Positions 52,201 through 60,489 of a DNA stretch of 64,000 nucleotides are shown piece by piece. The position numbers and the translations under genes were made by a program. The stretch is from Luteolibacter sp. Y139. Its GTDB lineage: Bacteria; Verrucomicrobiota; Verrucomicrobiia; Verrucomicrobiales; Akkermansiaceae. The stretch lies in NCBI RefSeq assembly GCF_038066715.1, contig NZ_JBBUKT010000019.1, positions 1 through 64,000 of the forward strand, written 5' to 3'. Every line of letters begins with the position of its first letter. Position 1 is the first letter of the stretch. Under the pieces are notes generated by a model. That model was not told the origin of the DNA, did not search any database, and was given only the letters and a program-made list of their open reading frames with translations.

Positions 52201-54150
52201 CGGGTGTTCGACGTTGCCGTCGAAGGATCGGTGGCACTGGACGACCTTGATATCTACTCCGAAGTGGGCGCGAACAAGGCGCTGGTGAAGGCCTTGCCAG
52301 TCGTCGTGAGCGATGGGTCCCTGACCATCGACTTCCTGGTCGTCAAGGACATGGTCGATGGGGTATTGACCGCTCTCCAGAATCCCCAGGTCAACGCGAT
52401 CGAGATCTATCCCGTGATCTCCAACGACACGACCGCTCCGAGCGTCCCCAGCAATCTGGCTTCGTCGAATGTGACCCAGACCGGCGCAAGCCTGTCGTGG
52501 ACCGCATCCACCGACAATTCGGGTGGCAGCGGCCTCGCCGGCTACCGTGTCTACCGCCGTATTCCGGCAACGGAAACCGTGGAACAGGCGCAGCTGGTTG
52601 GCACCGTGACCAGCCCCTCGTTCTCCGAAAGCAGCCTCACTCCGGGAACCGCCTATGAGTATCGTGTGGTTGCCTACGACGTGATCGGCAATGTTTCGGC
52701 GGCCGCAGTTCTGCCGGTCACCACGGTGGCGCTCGATACCACCCCGCCGACCGTGCCGGGAAGTCTGGTGGCCACGCCAAGCCTGGGCCAAGTCGCCCTC
52801 ACCTGGCAGGCTTCCACCGACATCGGCGGCAGCGGGGTCCAGAGCTACCTGGTTCTGCGTGATGGCAACCAGATCGGCACCGTCACCAGCCCCGGCTACA
52901 CGGATACCGGCCTGATCGGGAACGTCGCCTTTGTCTATGAAGTCAAGGCCAAGGACGTCGCCGGCAACACGTCGGCCTCCGCCACGGCGAATGCCACCAC
53001 TCCGCCCGATGCGGTCGCCCCGCCAGCCCCGCGTTATCTGACCGCCGTTCCCGGCAATGGCAGCGTCACGCTCTCCTGGCTGGCCTCCGCCGCGAACGAT
53101 GTGAGCGGCTATCAAGTCCGCCGCAACGGCGTGCTCATCACCACCGTCAGCTCGCCGGGGTATGTCGATAGCGGCCTGAACAACGGCCAGACCTACACCT
53201 ACCTGGTGCGTGCAGTGGACACCTCCACCAATACCTCCGCCAACGTGACCGCCTCGGCCACTCCACGGGTCCTCGGTGCCGTGGTCGCCCGCGTGAACGC
53301 TGGTGGCGGCCAATTCACGGACGTGCTCGGCAACGTGTGGGCGGAAGATGTCGGCTTCTTCAATACCGGCAGCACCGCCCCCAACAACACGATCCCGATC
53401 TCCGGAACGGACGATGACTCGCTCTACCAGTCCGAGCGCTTCGATACTTCCCCTGCCGGTGCGGACCTGGAGTTCTCGACCGTGGTTCCCAATGGCAAGT
53501 ATGAGGTGAAGCTCTACTTCGCCGAGACCTACAATCAGATCACTGCCGCCGGACAGCGCGTCTTCGACGTGTATGCCGAAGAGCAGCTCGCCATCGACGA
53601 CCTCGACATCTTCGATCGCGTGGGTTCGAACGCCGCCCTCACGATGGTGCTTTCCCCGGTGACAGTCACCGACGGCAACCTCAATATCCGCTTCGACCAC
53701 CTCGGCATCCAGAATCCGAAGGTGTGCGCAGTGGAAGTCACGGCCATCGCTTCGACCGGTCTGCCGACCTTCGCGGAATGGTTGACATCCTACAACCTCA
53801 CGGGCCAGACGACCGCCGATTCCGACCACGGCGGCTTGTCCAACCTCGATGAATACCAGCTTCAGATGAACCCCAATGATCCGAATGACGATCTGGTGTT
53901 CCACCTGACCTGCACCAAGCAAGGCGCCGGCAAGCTCATCGCCCTCCCCGCCCTGAAGCCGATCGGCAACTACTACGTCCACCGTAGCGCGAACCTCAGC
54001 GATATCGCCAACGTCGCCAATCGCATCAACACCATCACCAAGGCCCAGATTGAAGGCATGACGCCTACCCAACGGGCCACCTACACGGTCCAGGACAACA
54101 CCGGAGGCACCCGCGCCTTCTACCAATTGTTCTTCGAGCCAGCCCCATAA
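46297..54150 (+). CDS. Giant secreted protein: GSDH-like propeller, TSP3-like region, four malectin and seven FN3 domains
   Basis: 2617 residues. Signal peptide about 1-41. A glucose/sorbosone-dehydrogenase-like propeller spans about 55-545, followed by a calcium-type acidic region (about 568-625) with DEDNDGYSNADE and DSDDDNDGIVD motifs. Beta-rich regions run to about 1180. Four malectin-type sugar-binding modules begin near 1187, 1533, 1877 and 2328; each has a (R/C)-(I/V)-(N/D)-x-G start, an AxGxRVFDV-like strand and an LDxFxExG segment. FN3 domains sit between them in groups of two, two and three. A C-terminal domain (about 2488-2617) is shared with the 1646-aa protein. I infer a matrix scaffold that binds the polymer made by this locus. 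No heme motif is present. Confidence 0.82.
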   Translation: MKLKFLSRGSNERADASSSGWRTALKLSVLLVTAALPVAKAQTVGFSPSLLNWPAGNNNNKAKDVTSLQFGPDNRLYFTQLNGTVIACDVTRVAANNYQATNAETILLVKNLPNYDDDGTYNPAPLLANGAVGYRQCTGLVVTGTAANPVIYVSSCDPREGAGSGGTDFNLDTNSGIISRLTKNGSGVWEKVDIVRGLPRSEENHANNGLNISADGNTLYLAQGGNTNAGSPSANFAYAAEYALSAAILSIDLVAINALPVKTDAHGQNYLYDLPTLNDPNPSRAHNPDGSDVNDPFGGNDGLNQAKLVLGGPVQIFHAGFRNPYDILIAKTPGRAGKMYTFDNAANNGWGGYPKNEATPATVTNEYVTGEPGTVNNKDGLYLLTQGGYRGHPNPIRANPAGAGWFHNIEGPGGGFVYAASPTTDWPPVPVSMADPRQGDFKLPGAADGALITNSASTTGVAEYTAPNFGGAMVGNIIATQYSANSVQRVIMNADGTAATGSSILLSGSSYGTPLDVTCPGPGAAPALWGTIFVGHHSSKITILEPTDFGSGGGGVCSGVFSFALDEDNDGYSNADELTNNSEPCSPAVTPPDNDGDFLSDLLDSDDDNDGIVDTQDMFAIDALNGRDVAPPVRRELFNELGIGFFSIGFKGVMMNPGENYAQKMNVDELIAGGTAGLFTDPTVGPGTPHGASNTQINGFDFGVNINEFTGPVLATSRLGGLLFNGTPTAAQSQGIFIGNGDQDNYVQIAVNANNGAGGIEVVYEKNGIILTQTIYAAPGIFSSDVILGFLIDPIAGTVRPGYSLGGGAFTYPGPALTVTGKVLDSIRGTNAMAFGLLATTGNVATPTFNATWDYFDVSPVPNTASAKLTISGAGTLTSSSTNTGGSYKLENTSTGGQKITSVSVDLRTGMMPDVVFDPNHTAGDADGKAFEVDPNDVADLPAPTGSATYAFGAPHNGVDSADGYSMITVNTSGMDFPAGRLLKFSSDIDPLSVKMTPTPVTGPGPFEASSVSGLEIIGATITVTFDDGTVRKSRLAGLPGTSNANKGSMAQLATSQLPTPVISVAGQSSPFTTTTQPTVRIVGPAGSAVELGVFRSALRLVDGAFTVPGYQIDPFETNRVESFGYSDATIGANGYVDVPLTLNYDTTLGGIHMVTAFLTDGSGNRSATSNVLTIEYNPTAAAPTALFRINAGSTTSYTDTAGQVWAPDLSTSTYNTTSGDNAGFANAISGTDDDVLYQTFRYDGSASSPLDFNFTVPNGNYEVRLHFAETWSSITAAGQRVFDVQLEGQTAINNLDVFAEAGANAKLVKTLQTTVTDGLLTLGLRHEVQNPFICGIEVYQLSVAGVDTEPPVAPAILTQSNLLSSSVQLAWSQASDNSGSIAGYRLYRTGQVAALVQTTSLSYVATGLMPATQYTFGVEAFDAAGNVSPRTTLTLTTAADTQNPTTPGQFKGVAGNEAAVLSWQAATDDTQVQEYRISRDGNQIAVVTGLTYTNTGLTNGTTYQFSVVAVDVVGKLSPAATVSVKPRAVGPALYRVDCGLLSGSYTDLDGLVWATDSGYNASSNTTGPTPAITTTIAGTNAQEMYRTYRYKNRQSNTPLKYEFNVPNGEYELRLHFAEVWTGANAAGVRVFNVAVEGAAALTNFDIFAEAGLNTALVKAIPVTVADGKMTIDFTVVTQNPQVSGIEIFPLQDGPPDTTPPAAPANLIVSAKTDASVSLSWNTPADDAVAWVVKRGATTLGIVSTTGFSETGLTPNTAYSYSVEARDAAGNLSTASTLNVTTDPDTTPPPPPQNFVALPGNGLVALSWQAPSTGGPVDHYQILRNSVELTTVTTLNYTDNAVTNGTTYAYQVKAVDAAGNHSTPASATVQPQSLGAALYRINCGPAVGNYTDPTGTVWAQDAYFNSNNATTGTVTTTVTGTTIPEIYKTSRSKNRNSTTPLQYQFPVTNGVYELRLHFSETSQTAVHKRVFDVAVEGSVALDDLDIYSEVGANKALVKALPVVVSDGSLTIDFLVVKDMVDGVLTALQNPQVNAIEIYPVISNDTTAPSVPSNLASSNVTQTGASLSWTASTDNSGGSGLAGYRVYRRIPATETVEQAQLVGTVTSPSFSESSLTPGTAYEYRVVAYDVIGNVSAAAVLPVTTVALDTTPPTVPGSLVATPSLGQVALTWQASTDIGGSGVQSYLVLRDGNQIGTVTSPGYTDTGLIGNVAFVYEVKAKDVAGNTSASATANATTPPDAVAPPAPRYLTAVPGNGSVTLSWLASAANDVSGYQVRRNGVLITTVSSPGYVDSGLNNGQTYTYLVRAVDTSTNTSANVTASATPRVLGAVVARVNAGGGQFTDVLGNVWAEDVGFFNTGSTAPNNTIPISGTDDDSLYQSERFDTSPAGADLEFSTVVPNGKYEVKLYFAETYNQITAAGQRVFDVYAEEQLAIDDLDIFDRVGSNAALTMVLSPVTVTDGNLNIRFDHLGIQNPKVCAVEVTAIASTGLPTFAEWLTSYNLTGQTTADSDHGGLSNLDEYQLQMNPNDPNDDLVFHLTCTKQGAGKLIALPALKPIGNYYVHRSANLSDIANVANRINTITKAQIEGMTPTQRATYTVQDNTGGTRAFYQLFFEPAP

Positions 54151-54160
54151 CCTCCGAAAA

Positions 54161-54188
54161 GCCCCGGGCGGCCCACGCCACCCGGGGC
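54161..54188 (+). terminator. Hairpin after the 2617-aa gene
   Basis: GCCCCGGG (54161-54168) pairs with CCCGGGGC (54181-54188), eight GC pairs. No T-run follows, so termination is uncertain. Confidence 0.45.
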
Positions 54189-54247
54189 CTCCGCCGCGGA
54201 TGACCGGGCACCCACCCTCATCCACGGAGTTCACCCTCTCTCCACGC

Positions 54248-55153
54248 ATGAATCTCCCCCCCCGGATTGTCATCGTCGGTGCCGCCGGTCGCCTCGGCCA
54301 GGCACTGGTCCGTCGGCTTGCGCCTCACGCAACGGTCATCGGCCTCGCCCGGCCCGAGATCGATCTGCAAGACCCGCAGTCGATTCGCGATGCTCTCGAG
54401 CCGCTTGATTTCGATCACCTCATCCTGCCCGCCGCGATGACCGCGGTAGACCCATGCGAAACGGAACAGGAGAAGGCCTATGCGATCAACGCCACTGCCC
54501 CGGGCCTGATCGCCTACATCTGCGCCGCGAAGCAGGCGCACATGACCTACGTCAGCACCGACTTCGTCTTCGATGGCCTGACCCACGGCTTCTACACCGA
54601 GGGCGATGAAGCCCGGCCAGTCAGCGTCTACGGTTCCTCGAAGCTGAAGGGCGAGGAACTCGTGCTCGCCGCCGATCCCGGCCATTTGGTCGTCCGCGTC
54701 GCGTGGCTCTATGGGCCCGGCAAGCCGGCTTTCCCCGAGTGGATCGTGGACAAGGCCTGCGCCGAATCGCACCTCTCCCTTCCCATGGACAAGACCGGCT
54801 GCCCGACCTCGGCCACCGACGTCTCGGACATGCTGGTGCACCTGTTGGAGGAATCCGCGTCTGGCGTCTTCCACCTCTGCAATGCCGGCTCCTGCTCTTG
54901 GCAGGAATGGGGGCAAGCCTGTCTCGACCTCGCCCGTGAGGCCGGGGCTCCACTCCAGTGCGAAACCATCGCCGGCAATTGGCTGGCGGACATTCCAGCC
55001 TTCCTCGCCAAGCGCCCGCCGAACAGCGCGATGAGCAACGACAAGTTCACTGCCTTCACCGGGATTTCCCCGCGGCCGTGGAAAGAGGCCCTCCGCGAGC
55101 ACTTCGCGACCTCCGGTTTCCTCGCCAAATACCAGGCCGCTGCGTGCGGTTGA
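54248..55153 (+). CDS. rmlD: dTDP-4-dehydrorhamnose reductase
   Basis: 301 residues from the ATG at 54248; a run of eight C lies at codons 3-6. It performs the last step of dTDP-L-rhamnose synthesis, NAD(P)H-dependent reduction at C4. The short-chain-dehydrogenase loop is [12 protein letters not shown], with the [10 protein letters not shown] strand and the catalytic YGSSK (Tyr-x-x-x-Lys). [15 protein letters not shown] matches the family GxPT segment. The gene heads a cluster of rml genes on the same strand, here in the order D, B, A and a C-like gene. Confidence 0.9.
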   Translation: MNLPPRIVIVGAAGRLGQALVRRLAPHATVIGLARPEIDLQDPQSIRDALEPLDFDHLILPAAMTAVDPCETEQEKAYAINATAPGLIAYICAAKQAHMTYVSTDFVFDGLTHGFYTEGDEARPVSVYGSSKLKGEELVLAADPGHLVVRVAWLYGPGKPAFPEWIVDKACAESHLSLPMDKTGCPTSATDVSDMLVHLLEESASGVFHLCNAGSCSWQEWGQACLDLAREAGAPLQCETIAGNWLADIPAFLAKRPPNSAMSNDKFTAFTGISPRPWKEALREHFATSGFLAKYQAAACG

Positions 55154-55208
55154 CGCCTGCCTTATCCTTCCCCAGAGCCAAACTCACCCTTTTCCCACCC
55201 CACCCAGC

Positions 55209-56318
55209 ATGAACATTCTCGTCACCGGCGGCGCCGGCTTCATCGGATCGAACCTCGTTCACTACCTGCTGCGCGATGCAGCGGAAGAACTCCGCGTGCC
55301 GATCGACAAGGTCGTCACGCTCGACAAGCTCACCTACGCGGGCAACCGCTCCAGCTTGGAAGACCTCGAAGCGGACCCGCGCCACATCTTCGCCCAGGGC
55401 GATATCTGCGACGGTGATTTCGTCGGAGGCCTGCTCCGCGAGCACAATATCGACGCGGTGATGCATCTCGCTGCCGAGTCGCACGTGGACCGCTCGATCG
55501 ATGGACCGGAAGCCTTTATCATGACCAATGTGGTCGGCACCTTCCGCCTGATCGATGCCTTCCGCAAATATCTCACCGATACCGGCCGCACCAAGCTTCC
55601 GAACTACGGCAAGTCGATCGCCGACGGCGGTGAGTCCGCCTTCCTCCACGTCTCGACCGATGAAGTCTTCGGCTCGCTCGGCGCGGAAGACCCGATGTTC
55701 TGCGAAACCACGCCGTATTCGCCGAACAGCCCCTACAGCGCCTCGAAGGCCGGCAGCGATCACCTCGCCCGCGCCTATCACCACACCTACGGGATGCCGG
55801 TGATCACCACGAACTGCTCTAACAACTACGGCCCCTTCCAGTTCCCGGAGAAGCTCCTTCCGCTCATGATCCAGAAGACCCTCCGCGGCGAAGCGCTGCC
55901 GGTCTATGGCGACGGCACCAATATCCGCGACTGGCTCTACGTGGAAGACCACTGCCGCGGCCTCGCCATGGCACTCGTCCGCGGCGCGATCGGTGAAACC
56001 TACGTGATCGGCGGCAAGAACGAGATCCGGAACATCGACGTGGTCCGCCAGCTCATCGCCACCGTCCACGAACTCGCTCCGGAAAGCGCGACCAAGTCGG
56101 CCGACGAACTCATCACCTACGTGAAGGATCGCCCGGGCCACGACCAGCGCTACGCCATCGACCCCGCGAAGATTGAAAACGATCTCGGCTGGGCACCACG
56201 CGAGAACTTCGAGTCCGGCCTCCGCAAGACCGTCCAGTGGTATCTGGACAATCAGGAATGGATCCAAGGCATCGAAGACGGTAGCTACCGCGGCGAGCGC
56301 CTCGGCACCATGGCTTGA
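55209..56318 (+). CDS. rmlB: dTDP-glucose 4,6-dehydratase
   Basis: 369 residues, slightly longer than typical RmlB because of an insertion near 120-140. It converts dTDP-glucose to dTDP-4-keto-6-deoxyglucose. NAD loop: [11 protein letters not shown]. Catalytic motifs: [12 protein letters not shown] with the Thr-Asp-Glu triad residues, [10 protein letters not shown] (Tyr and Lys), and the [20 protein letters not shown] substrate region. The C-terminus includes [15 protein letters not shown], typical of the family. It follows rmlD by 55 bases. Confidence 0.95.
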   Translation: MNILVTGGAGFIGSNLVHYLLRDAAEELRVPIDKVVTLDKLTYAGNRSSLEDLEADPRHIFAQGDICDGDFVGGLLREHNIDAVMHLAAESHVDRSIDGPEAFIMTNVVGTFRLIDAFRKYLTDTGRTKLPNYGKSIADGGESAFLHVSTDEVFGSLGAEDPMFCETTPYSPNSPYSASKAGSDHLARAYHHTYGMPVITTNCSNNYGPFQFPEKLLPLMIQKTLRGEALPVYGDGTNIRDWLYVEDHCRGLAMALVRGAIGETYVIGGKNEIRNIDVVRQLIATVHELAPESATKSADELITYVKDRPGHDQRYAIDPAKIENDLGWAPRENFESGLRKTVQWYLDNQEWIQGIEDGSYRGERLGTMA

Positions 56319-56361
56319 AATCAATACTGCTTGCACCCAACCCTTTCCCGTTTCCCTCCCC

Positions 56362-57276
56362 ATGCTTTCACCTGACGAAAAGAAAAGCCTCATCCAGTCT
56401 CCTGAAGATCTCGCGCTGCGGAAAGGCATCATCCTCGCCGGCGGCACCGGCAGCCGCCTCTGGCCCATGACCCACTCGGTGAGCAAGCAGCTCATCCCGG
56501 TCTATGACAAGCCGATGATCTACTACCCGCTCACCGTGCTGATGCTGGCGGGCGTGAAGGAAATCCTGCTCATTTCCACGCCGCACGATTTGCCCGCCTT
56601 CAGGCATCTGTTAGGCGACGGCTCGCAGTGGGGCCTGGAGATCTCCTATGCCGAGCAACCGAAGCCGGAAGGCCTCGCACAGGCTTTCCTCATCGGCGAA
56701 GAATTCCTCGCCGGTGAACCTGCCTGCCTCGTGCTCGGGGACAATCTCTTCTACGGCCACGACCTCGCGAAATCGCTGATGGCGGCATCGCGCCGCAAGG
56801 ATGGCGCTACCGTCTTCGGCTATCACACCCAGCAGCCGGAGCAATACGGCGTGGTCGAGTTCGACAAGGACGGCAACGTCGTCTCGCTCGAGGAAAAGCC
56901 AAAACAGCCCAAGTCCAACTACGCGGTCCCCGGCATCTACTTCTACGACTCGAAGGTCGTCGAGATCGCCAAGGCTCTCAAGCCATCGCCCCGCGGCGAA
57001 CTGGAAATCACCGACCTCAATCGCGTCTACCTCGAGCTGGGTGAATTGCGCGTCGAGCTCCTCGGCCGCGGCACTACTTGGCTCGATACCGGCACACCGG
57101 ACTCGCTTGCAGATGCGACCCAATTCGTCCAAGTGATCCAGCAGCGCCAGGGTCTCAAGATCGCCTGCCCGGAAGAAGTCGCCTTCCTGCAAGGCCGCAT
57201 CGACCGCGCCAAGCTCACCGAATCGGTGCAGAAATACTCCAAGACCCCCTATGGCGAATACCTCGCCCAGCTCTAA
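56362..57276 (+). CDS. rmlA: Glucose-1-phosphate thymidylyltransferase
   Basis: 304 residues from the ATG at 56362, 43 bases after rmlB. It makes dTDP-glucose from dTTP and glucose 1-phosphate. The nucleotide motif is [17 protein letters not shown] with [16 protein letters not shown]; later [12 protein letters not shown] and [11 protein letters not shown] carry the metal and sugar contacts. The 20-residue N-terminal extension ([17 protein letters not shown]) is longer than in E. coli RmlA. An earlier in-frame start at 56173 lies inside rmlB and is rejected. Confidence 0.94.
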   Translation: MLSPDEKKSLIQSPEDLALRKGIILAGGTGSRLWPMTHSVSKQLIPVYDKPMIYYPLTVLMLAGVKEILLISTPHDLPAFRHLLGDGSQWGLEISYAEQPKPEGLAQAFLIGEEFLAGEPACLVLGDNLFYGHDLAKSLMAASRRKDGATVFGYHTQQPEQYGVVEFDKDGNVVSLEEKPKQPKSNYAVPGIYFYDSKVVEIAKALKPSPRGELEITDLNRVYLELGELRVELLGRGTTWLDTGTPDSLADATQFVQVIQQRQGLKIACPEEVAFLQGRIDRAKLTESVQKYSKTPYGEYLAQL

Positions 57277-57295
57277 CAAAAGCGCCTTGTCCACG

Positions 57296-58036
57296 ATGCA
57301 CACCGACCCTTGGCTGGGATTGAATCCCGACGCTCGTGCCCGGCTGGAAACGCGGGACTACTCGCTCGCCGATCTCGGCCAGCGCCTCGCCACCACCGGC
57401 GTCAATGCCTCGGAAGCCATCGCCGGCCGCGCAACTCTCGGCGACACGTGGATCCCCGGCGTGGAGTTGTTCCAGCGGAAGGTCTATCAGCAAAAGGGCC
57501 GCGGCTACTTCGGCGAGCTCACCCGCCTGAATGAAGGCACCCTGGACCGCATCGGCCTCGCCCCCCGCCAGTGGGCCTCCGCCATGATGCACCGCGACAG
57601 CGCCAAGGGCTTCCACATCCACCCCCCGCACATCCCGGAAGGCACCGTGCCGTCCGAGTGGTTCAGGAAGCTCTACCTCGACGAACCCGAAAACTACGCG
57701 CTCCGCCCCTACGACCGCGAGCAGTGGGACGTCATGTTCTTCCTCACCGGCATCTGCGAGATGCTGCTGGTAGACGAGCGCCAGGGCATGCCCCGCCGCG
57801 TGATGCGCTTCACCATTCCCGGCGACAGCCGCTCCGGCCCGGACAATGCCGCCGTGATCATCCCCTCCGGCGTCGCCCACGCCCTGCGGAACATCGGCAA
57901 CGAGGACCTGATCATGGTCTACGGCACCAGCACCGTCTTCAATCCCGCCTGGGAAGGCCGCATCGCCAGCGACGTCGAAAAGGCCCCCCTCCCCCCGGAT
58001 TGGGACCGCTACCTCGCCAGCGGCACATCTGCCTGA
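57296..58036 (+). CDS. RmlC-like cupin (probable dTDP-4-dehydrorhamnose 3,5-epimerase relative)
   Basis: 246 residues from the ATG at 57296, 20 bases after rmlA. Typical RmlC has about 180 residues; this one has an N-terminal extension of about 50. The cupin core carries KGFHIHPPH, which corresponds to the RGLH(F/Y)Q motif holding the catalytic histidine, and IIPSGVAHALRNIGNEDLIMVYGTSTVFNP, matching the family's GFAHG end. Several other RmlC positions differ, so it could act on a related keto-sugar. Its place directly after rmlD, rmlB and rmlA supports the epimerase role, since no other rmlC is present in the window. Confidence 0.7.
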   Translation: MHTDPWLGLNPDARARLETRDYSLADLGQRLATTGVNASEAIAGRATLGDTWIPGVELFQRKVYQQKGRGYFGELTRLNEGTLDRIGLAPRQWASAMMHRDSAKGFHIHPPHIPEGTVPSEWFRKLYLDEPENYALRPYDREQWDVMFFLTGICEMLLVDERQGMPRRVMRFTIPGDSRSGPDNAAVIIPSGVAHALRNIGNEDLIMVYGTSTVFNPAWEGRIASDVEKAPLPPDWDRYLASGTSA

Positions 58037-58088
58037 TTTCTGACTCGTCTCTAACAAGCTCACCCCCTACATTGATTAGCGAACTCCC

Positions 58089-58748
58089 ATGAAAAGCACC
58101 CCGCAAACCCAACGGCCTGCCGCCGGATGGCAGCGCCTGTTCCACGGCATGACGAAGGCTCTGGCCGCCACGATGGCGCTGGTGCTCGCCCTGTCCTTCA
58201 CCGGCTGCGAAAGCTCGGAATCGTACACGCCCATCCCTGCCGAGGCCTACTCGCCGCGCCCCAGCGGCACGCTGGCTGCCGGAGACGTGCTCAATATCAG
58301 CTTCCCGGGTGCTCCCGAGCTGAATACCACCCAGAAGATCCAGGCCGACGGCAAGGTCAGCCTGCCGACCATCGGCTCCGTGACCGCCAAGGGTAAGAGC
58401 ATCTCTTCCCTCCAGTCGCAGCTCACCGGCATGTATACGGAGCACCTGCAGAACCCGGCCGTTCTCGTGGCCGTCGAAACCGCAGCCTCCGGCGTCTACG
58501 TCACCGGCGAGGTGGTGAAGCCCGGCAAGGTGGCGCTCGACCGCCCGATGACCGTGCTCGAAGCGATCGGCGAATGCGGCGGCTTCACCAAGTTCGCCAA
58601 CCCGAAGCAAGTCGTGGTCGTGCGCAACCAGGGTGGCCAGACCCATCGCTACGCCTTGAATGTGGCGGATACCATCAGCGGCGCGAACAACGCCTCCTTC
58701 TACCTGCGGCCCTTCGACACCGTGCTGGTGAAGCAAAGCCGCTGGTAA
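58089..58748 (+). CDS. Wza-like polysaccharide export lipoprotein
   Basis: 219 residues. A 20-residue basic N-terminus is followed by a lipoprotein signal with the lipobox SFTGC; the modified Cys would be residue 40. The Poly_export domain begins at about 62 with LAAGDVLNISFPGAPELNTTQKIQADGKVSLPTIG, and one SLBB-type domain follows at about 132-215 (VYVTGEVVKPGKVALDRPMTVLEAIGECGGF). It is shorter than E. coli Wza, which has two to three SLBB domains and a C-terminal helix, so another protein may complete the outer-membrane channel. It is the last gene of the locus. Confidence 0.88.
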   Translation: MKSTPQTQRPAAGWQRLFHGMTKALAATMALVLALSFTGCESSESYTPIPAEAYSPRPSGTLAAGDVLNISFPGAPELNTTQKIQADGKVSLPTIGSVTAKGKSISSLQSQLTGMYTEHLQNPAVLVAVETAASGVYVTGEVVKPGKVALDRPMTVLEAIGECGGFTKFANPKQVVVVRNQGGQTHRYALNVADTISGANNASFYLRPFDTVLVKQSRW

Positions 58749-58779
58749 GGAACCCGATTCTTACAATCTCCAATCATCC

Positions 58780-58813
58780 AAAGGGACGGCGATCACTTCG
58801 CCGTCCCTTTTTT
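58780..58813 (+). terminator. Terminator of the exopolysaccharide locus
   Basis: AAAGGGACGGCG (58780-58791) pairs with CGCCGTCCCTTT (58799-58810), twelve pairs, with a T-run to 58813. It lies between convergent genes; on the minus strand the A-run helps less. Confidence 0.92.
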
Positions 58814-58817
58814 CGTT

Positions 58818-60137
58818 TCACGGGAAATCGCCGGTCAAGCGGTAGAAGCGCTTGGTGGCTCCGGCGGCGGCGGCCGGGTCGGCGATGCTAATGACACCGC
58901 TGTCATTCGTGCGCGTGCCGATCGGTTCCCAGTGAACCATGTCACTGGAGGCCTCCACATCGATGTCAGAGCCGATCCCGCCCGTCATCGTGAAGGCGAC
59001 GGAACGGTCCGCATTCATCGAGACACGGGTCACGGCGAACTTCGGCAGCGCGGCCGACTCGCTCACCGACAGGACCACCGCGGAGCTTGTCGCCGTCGCG
59101 GTGCCCGCGGTCAGTCTCACACTGTAGCTGCCACTGCTGGCAGTCGTCACGCCCGTGAGCGCGAGCTGCGGGCTATTCGAGTTCGCGATAGCCGTGCTTC
59201 CCTTGAACCATTGGTAAGTCACCGGCCCGGTCGCCGCCGCGGTCACCGCGAGCGTCGCGGTCGAACCCGGCGCGACGGTCAGGTTGCTGGAAATGCCGGT
59301 CACCGCCACCGCGTCGCCGCTGCGGGGAAGAGCATCCGAAGGAACGAAGGCCGGATCGGAGGAAATGACGATGCGATCCAGCAAGGCGCCCGGCTCACGA
59401 ACCCGGAACTTGATCGTGTGGCTCGCTTGGTCGAAGGCGTAGGTCCTCGGCCCGGCATCAGTCACGTGAATGCGCTTCCACACCCAGTTGCTCGTGCGGG
59501 TTTCCGTGGGTGTCGGGGTGCCGTAAATGTGGAAGACATCTTCCGTCCCGCCATCGGTGGAAACGAAGAAGGAATCCTTGGCCTCCGTGGGGCCCTTCAC
59601 CCGGCACCAGACCTGGTAGTTGCCGGCGACTGGCGCGGCGAAGCTCATCTGGCTCCAGCCGAGCACCGAGTAGTAAGAGCTATCCACCCACGATTCGGAC
59701 GTCCCGGTGAAGATCGCCATCGGTGCTCCGAGTTGGCCGTTCTCCGCCTCCAGCATCACCAGCCGGCCGCTGGGGTCGGAGCCTCCAGTCGGGGTGCCAT
59801 ACATCACGGAGATCTCGGTGGAGTAGGCGCTTTCCTGCCCCTCGGCGTTGTAGGCGGTCACCGCACAGTAGTACGGCAGCCCGGAGGTCAGGTTGGGCAG
59901 CGCCGCCTGTGGATTCGTGCCGGCGTCCAGCACCTGGTCATAGATCCGGCTGGTCCGGCCCCAATAGACCTTGTAGCCCGTCACGTTGGTCTCGGTATTC
60001 CGGTCCCAAGCGACCGAAACGCTGCCGGTTCCGGTGGCCGCATGGGCCAGCGGTGGAAAGGAACCCAGAAGAACCAAGGCCAAACCCATGGTTTTCAAGG
60101 AGTTAAAAAATGATTCGAGGTTTTTGAATAACAACAT
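58818..60137 (-). CDS. Secreted FN3/CBM6-like/Ig-like protein
   Basis: 439 residues. The start at 60137 has AGGAA four bases upstream. Signal peptide about 17-34 (MGLALVLLGSFPPLAHA). Domains: FN3 about 35-115; a CBM6/malectin-like sugar-binding module about 125-265, with VMLEAENGQLGAP at its start and WVWKRIHVTDAG; an Ig-like domain about 278-365 with VTYQWFKGSTAI; and a C-terminal tail about 370-439 containing SSDMVHWEPIG and ending RFYRLTGDFP. No enzyme domain is present, so a polysaccharide-binding role at the surface is likely. It is convergent with the export lipoprotein and shares its terminator. Confidence 0.72.
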   Translation of the reverse strand: MLLFKNLESFFNSLKTMGLALVLLGSFPPLAHAATGTGSVSVAWDRNTETNVTGYKVYWGRTSRIYDQVLDAGTNPQAALPNLTSGLPYYCAVTAYNAEGQESAYSTEISVMYGTPTGGSDPSGRLVMLEAENGQLGAPMAIFTGTSESWVDSSYYSVLGWSQMSFAAPVAGNYQVWCRVKGPTEAKDSFFVSTDGGTEDVFHIYGTPTPTETRTSNWVWKRIHVTDAGPRTYAFDQASHTIKFRVREPGALLDRIVISSDPAFVPSDALPRSGDAVAVTGISSNLTVAPGSTATLAVTAAATGPVTYQWFKGSTAIANSNSPQLALTGVTTASSGSYSVRLTAGTATATSSAVVLSVSESAALPKFAVTRVSMNADRSVAFTMTGGIGSDIDVEASSDMVHWEPIGTRTNDSGVISIADPAAAAGATKRFYRLTGDFP

Positions 60138-60489
60138 TTCCTAAGGGTAATTTTTTAAACGATCGCTCAAAAGGCAAAAATTCCTTGTTAGATGAGGAAA
60201 TGCCCGGAATCGGCCAAAATCCCCGCCTCTAATGAAAGAAATTCCATTTCCCGGCGGGGGTATTTCCCGGAATGCGGCGGCAGCCTATCGGATAGATCCG
60301 GAATGGCAATCCGGGGTTCTACGCACCTGCTGATTTCAAATGGCTTGTGAATAACTCCCGCCCGAGACCTTCCCCACGGTCATGATTTCGGGATTCGTGA
60401 GAAGCAATCCGACTTCGGGATGGATTCCGGGATTGCGTCGGATGAAGCGTGTTGGGATTTTTAAAGAACCCTTTCTAGGGTCACCTCTC
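60138..60489. other. Intergenic region with short inverted repeats
   Basis: No convincing gene. GGAAT/CCGGA-type words recur, and ATCCGAC/GTCGGAT near 60407-60442 is an inverted repeat. ACCCT-TTCT-AGGGT (about 60467-60481) forms a small hairpin just before the ATG at 60490. No clear promoter match. Confidence 0.35.

Noticed and set aside
37086-54150. PEP-CTERM/exosortase system
   Set aside because: Such loci often carry exosortase and PEP-CTERM targets. I checked the C-termini of the large exported proteins and saw no Pro-Glu-Pro motif with helix and basic end, and no EpsH-like gene is in the window.
55276-58092. Short frames within rml genes
   Set aside because: All are off-frame within well-supported enzymes and have no features of their own.
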